Of a DNA stretch of 64,000 nt, positions 63,239 through 64,000 are shown piece after piece. The notes beneath the pieces were generated by a model. It ran no database searches, was not told where the DNA came from, and saw only the letters and a list, made by a program, of their open reading frames with translations. The first letter of the stretch is position 1. Each line of letters begins with the position of its first letter. Source of the DNA: CAMFTQ01 sp051881615 (GTDB taxonomy: Bacteria > Bacillota > Clostridia > Oscillospirales > Acutalibacteraceae). A program made the translations under genes and the position numbers. Location: contig JBJEQF010000033.1 in assembly GCA_051881615.1 (NCBI GenBank), positions 25,252 to 89,251 of the forward strand, in the 5' to 3' direction.

Positions 63239-63300
63239 GGGAGTTTCCGCAGAAACTCCCAAGGTTGCAGGCCTCTCAAGCTTCTGCAACACGATCACTG
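63239..63300 (-). ncRNA. Candidate two-hairpin RNA upstream of the Abi-like start
   Basis: On the - strand a strong promoter is followed by hairpin 1 (GTTGCAG...CTGCAAC, 63290-63264) and hairpin 2 (GGGAGTTTC-TGCG-GAAACTCCC, 63260-63239). Abi_2/AbiF-type genes are reported to be preceded by a structured antitoxin RNA, and the position fits. No covariation can be judged here. Confidence 0.5.
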
Positions 63301-63306
63301 AGTATT

Positions 63307-63335
63307 ATTGTACAGATAAAATCTGCACTTGTCAA
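63307..63335 (-). promoter_or_regulatory. Promoter of the two-hairpin RNA
   Basis: Consensus TTGACA (63335-63330) and TACAAT (63312-63307) on the - strand, 17-base spacing. Confidence 0.7.
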
Positions 63336-63392
63336 GCACGACTTAATACTCAATATATTTTATGTGTTTTCTTAAATTTAATGCGCAATCAT

Positions 63393-63915
63393 AAGTAATC
63401 GAGCAGAAGGCTGACCAAAAGTTTCGCAGTCTGCCTCTCACACCACCGTTCGGTACACGGCGGTTTAATCATATTCAGTTCATAGACTTGTACGCTTCGG
63501 ATATGTCATAATATCAAAGAATTTTTCAAGGTCAATATCCACTATCCATACATATCCCTCGTTAAGGTATTCAAGCAACTTAATTATTGCTTGTTCACAT
63601 CTTCTGTTCGGTCGAAATCCATAACTGTTTTCGCTAAACATCAACCGTGGTGATACCGAGTTTTCGTACGCCACCATTTGGCTTTGGGATTTCTACTCTC
63701 AAAACCGGATGGGGTTTGTACTTTCTTTCTCGGATTTCTTGCTTGATACCTTGCCAATGCTCTCTCATATATCCTTCGAGTTCGTTGATTGTAACTCCAT
63801 CTACACCGCCTGCTCCTTTATTTGAATAAACTTTTTTGTAGACAGTTTTGATATTGTCATCACTCAGTATCTTTTCAAGCATTTCTGACATACTCGTTTC
63901 GACCGCCTGAGTCAT
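63393..63915 (-). mobile_element. Degraded group II intron with reverse transcriptase fragment
   Basis: From an ATG at 63915 the frame reads MSEMLEKILSDDNIKTVYKK, NKGAGGVDGVT, RRVEIPK-like and RKLGI, the RT N-terminal blocks of intron-encoded LtrA proteins. About 20 residues are then missing with a frame change, after which FSENSYGFRPNRRCEQAI and IVDIDLEKFFD resume. The RT catalytic YADD, domain X and any endonuclease are absent. The end (63480-63393) carries CCGCCGTGTACCGAACGGTG and GTGTGAGAGG, typical of intron 3' regions. The 5' ribozyme part is also missing. Confidence 0.8.
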
Positions 63916-64000
63916 GGTTAAGCAGACCGGGAACGTTTTCCATGTAGAGATACTTAGGTTTTTTAACGGCAGCAATTCGAGCAATCTCGAAAAACAGCGT
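63875..64000 (-). pseudogene. DNA (cytosine-5) methyltransferase fragment, cut by the intron remnant
   Basis: Entering from the right edge on the - strand, the frame reads FFEIARIAAVKKPKYLYMEN then VPGLLNHD. This is the motif IV (ENV) region of C5 DNA methyltransferases. It runs into the RT sequence and stops at 63875. The N-terminal part, with the PCQ motif, would lie outside the window. No continuation is visible beyond the intron remnant, so the gene is broken. Confidence 0.7.

Noticed and set aside
1..64000. tRNA, rRNA and replication origin
   Set aside because: No cloverleaf with a TTCGA loop, no rRNA segments and no DnaA-box cluster were found on reading both strands; a covariance search would settle it.

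Overview
The window looks like a chromosomal segment of a low-to-moderate-GC, spore-forming Clostridia member of the Ruminococcus type. Supporting features are spoIIP and gpr (sporulation), a clostridial dcw division cluster, Firmicutes-style HPr and CsoR, GatCAB indirect tRNA amidation, dockerin-bearing secreted proteins, and a surface protein that combines two starch-binding (X25-like) modules with two cohesin-like modules. That last combination is what is known of the Ruminococcus bromii amylosome, so R. bromii or a close relative is the best guess. This is inferred from gene content, not from a database search.

Layout. 1-8.9 kb (+): end of a probable recA, recX, rimO, pgsA, cysE, cysS, then a response regulator, histidine kinase and HtrA protease set. 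9-14 kb (-): aspS-gatC-gatA-gatB from one promoter; the AspRS carries a residue typical of non-discriminating enzymes. 14.1-14.7 kb: repeat-rich non-coding DNA. 14.7-20.7 kb (-): glyA, then a gpr-spoIIP sporulation operon running into two membrane proteins and dusB. 20.9-22.5 kb (+): a secreted papain-like protease with a dockerin. 22.5-25.4 kb (-): csoR-copA copper efflux, with a CopZ-like domain fused to CopA. 25.6-27 kb (+): K+ channel and peroxiredoxin. 27.2-29.1 kb (-): a two-component system, divergent from a VTC-domain / DUF4956 / beta-helix lipoprotein operon (29.4-32.7 kb, +). 32.8-35.4 kb (-): a three-gene gamma-glutamyl-ligase/amidotransferase operon in which every gene is broken. 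36-38.4 kb (-): the scaffoldin-like gene, interrupted by a 100-N assembly gap. 38.6-51.8 kb (-): ppiB, ftsZ and the dcw cluster (mraZ, rsmH, ftsL, PBP, a degenerate Mur-ligase-like ORF, mraY, ftsW, murG, murA, divIB), without murC/D/E/F. 52.2-58.7 kb (-): coiled-coil protein, coaD, rsmD, uvrC, ptsH, and a CHAP-SH3-dockerin protein leading rimM-trmD. 58.9-62.5 kb (+): BirA-controlled bioY-bioB-bioD-bioA. 62.6-63.1 kb: HD-domain protein. 63.1-64 kb (-): accessory remnants, namely a two-hairpin RNA with an Abi-like gene start, a degraded group II intron reverse transcriptase, and a DNA cytosine methyltransferase cut by it.

The clearest signals beyond ordinary annotation are the dead gamma-glutamyl operon, the Mur-ligase-like relic in the dcw cluster, the CopA-CopZ fusion with an internal start, the VTC/DUF4956/beta-helix cassette, the scaffoldin plus two dockerin proteins, and the Abi-like RNA remnant. 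A family of long palindromic repeats is present in two copies. No tRNA, rRNA or CRISPR array was seen.
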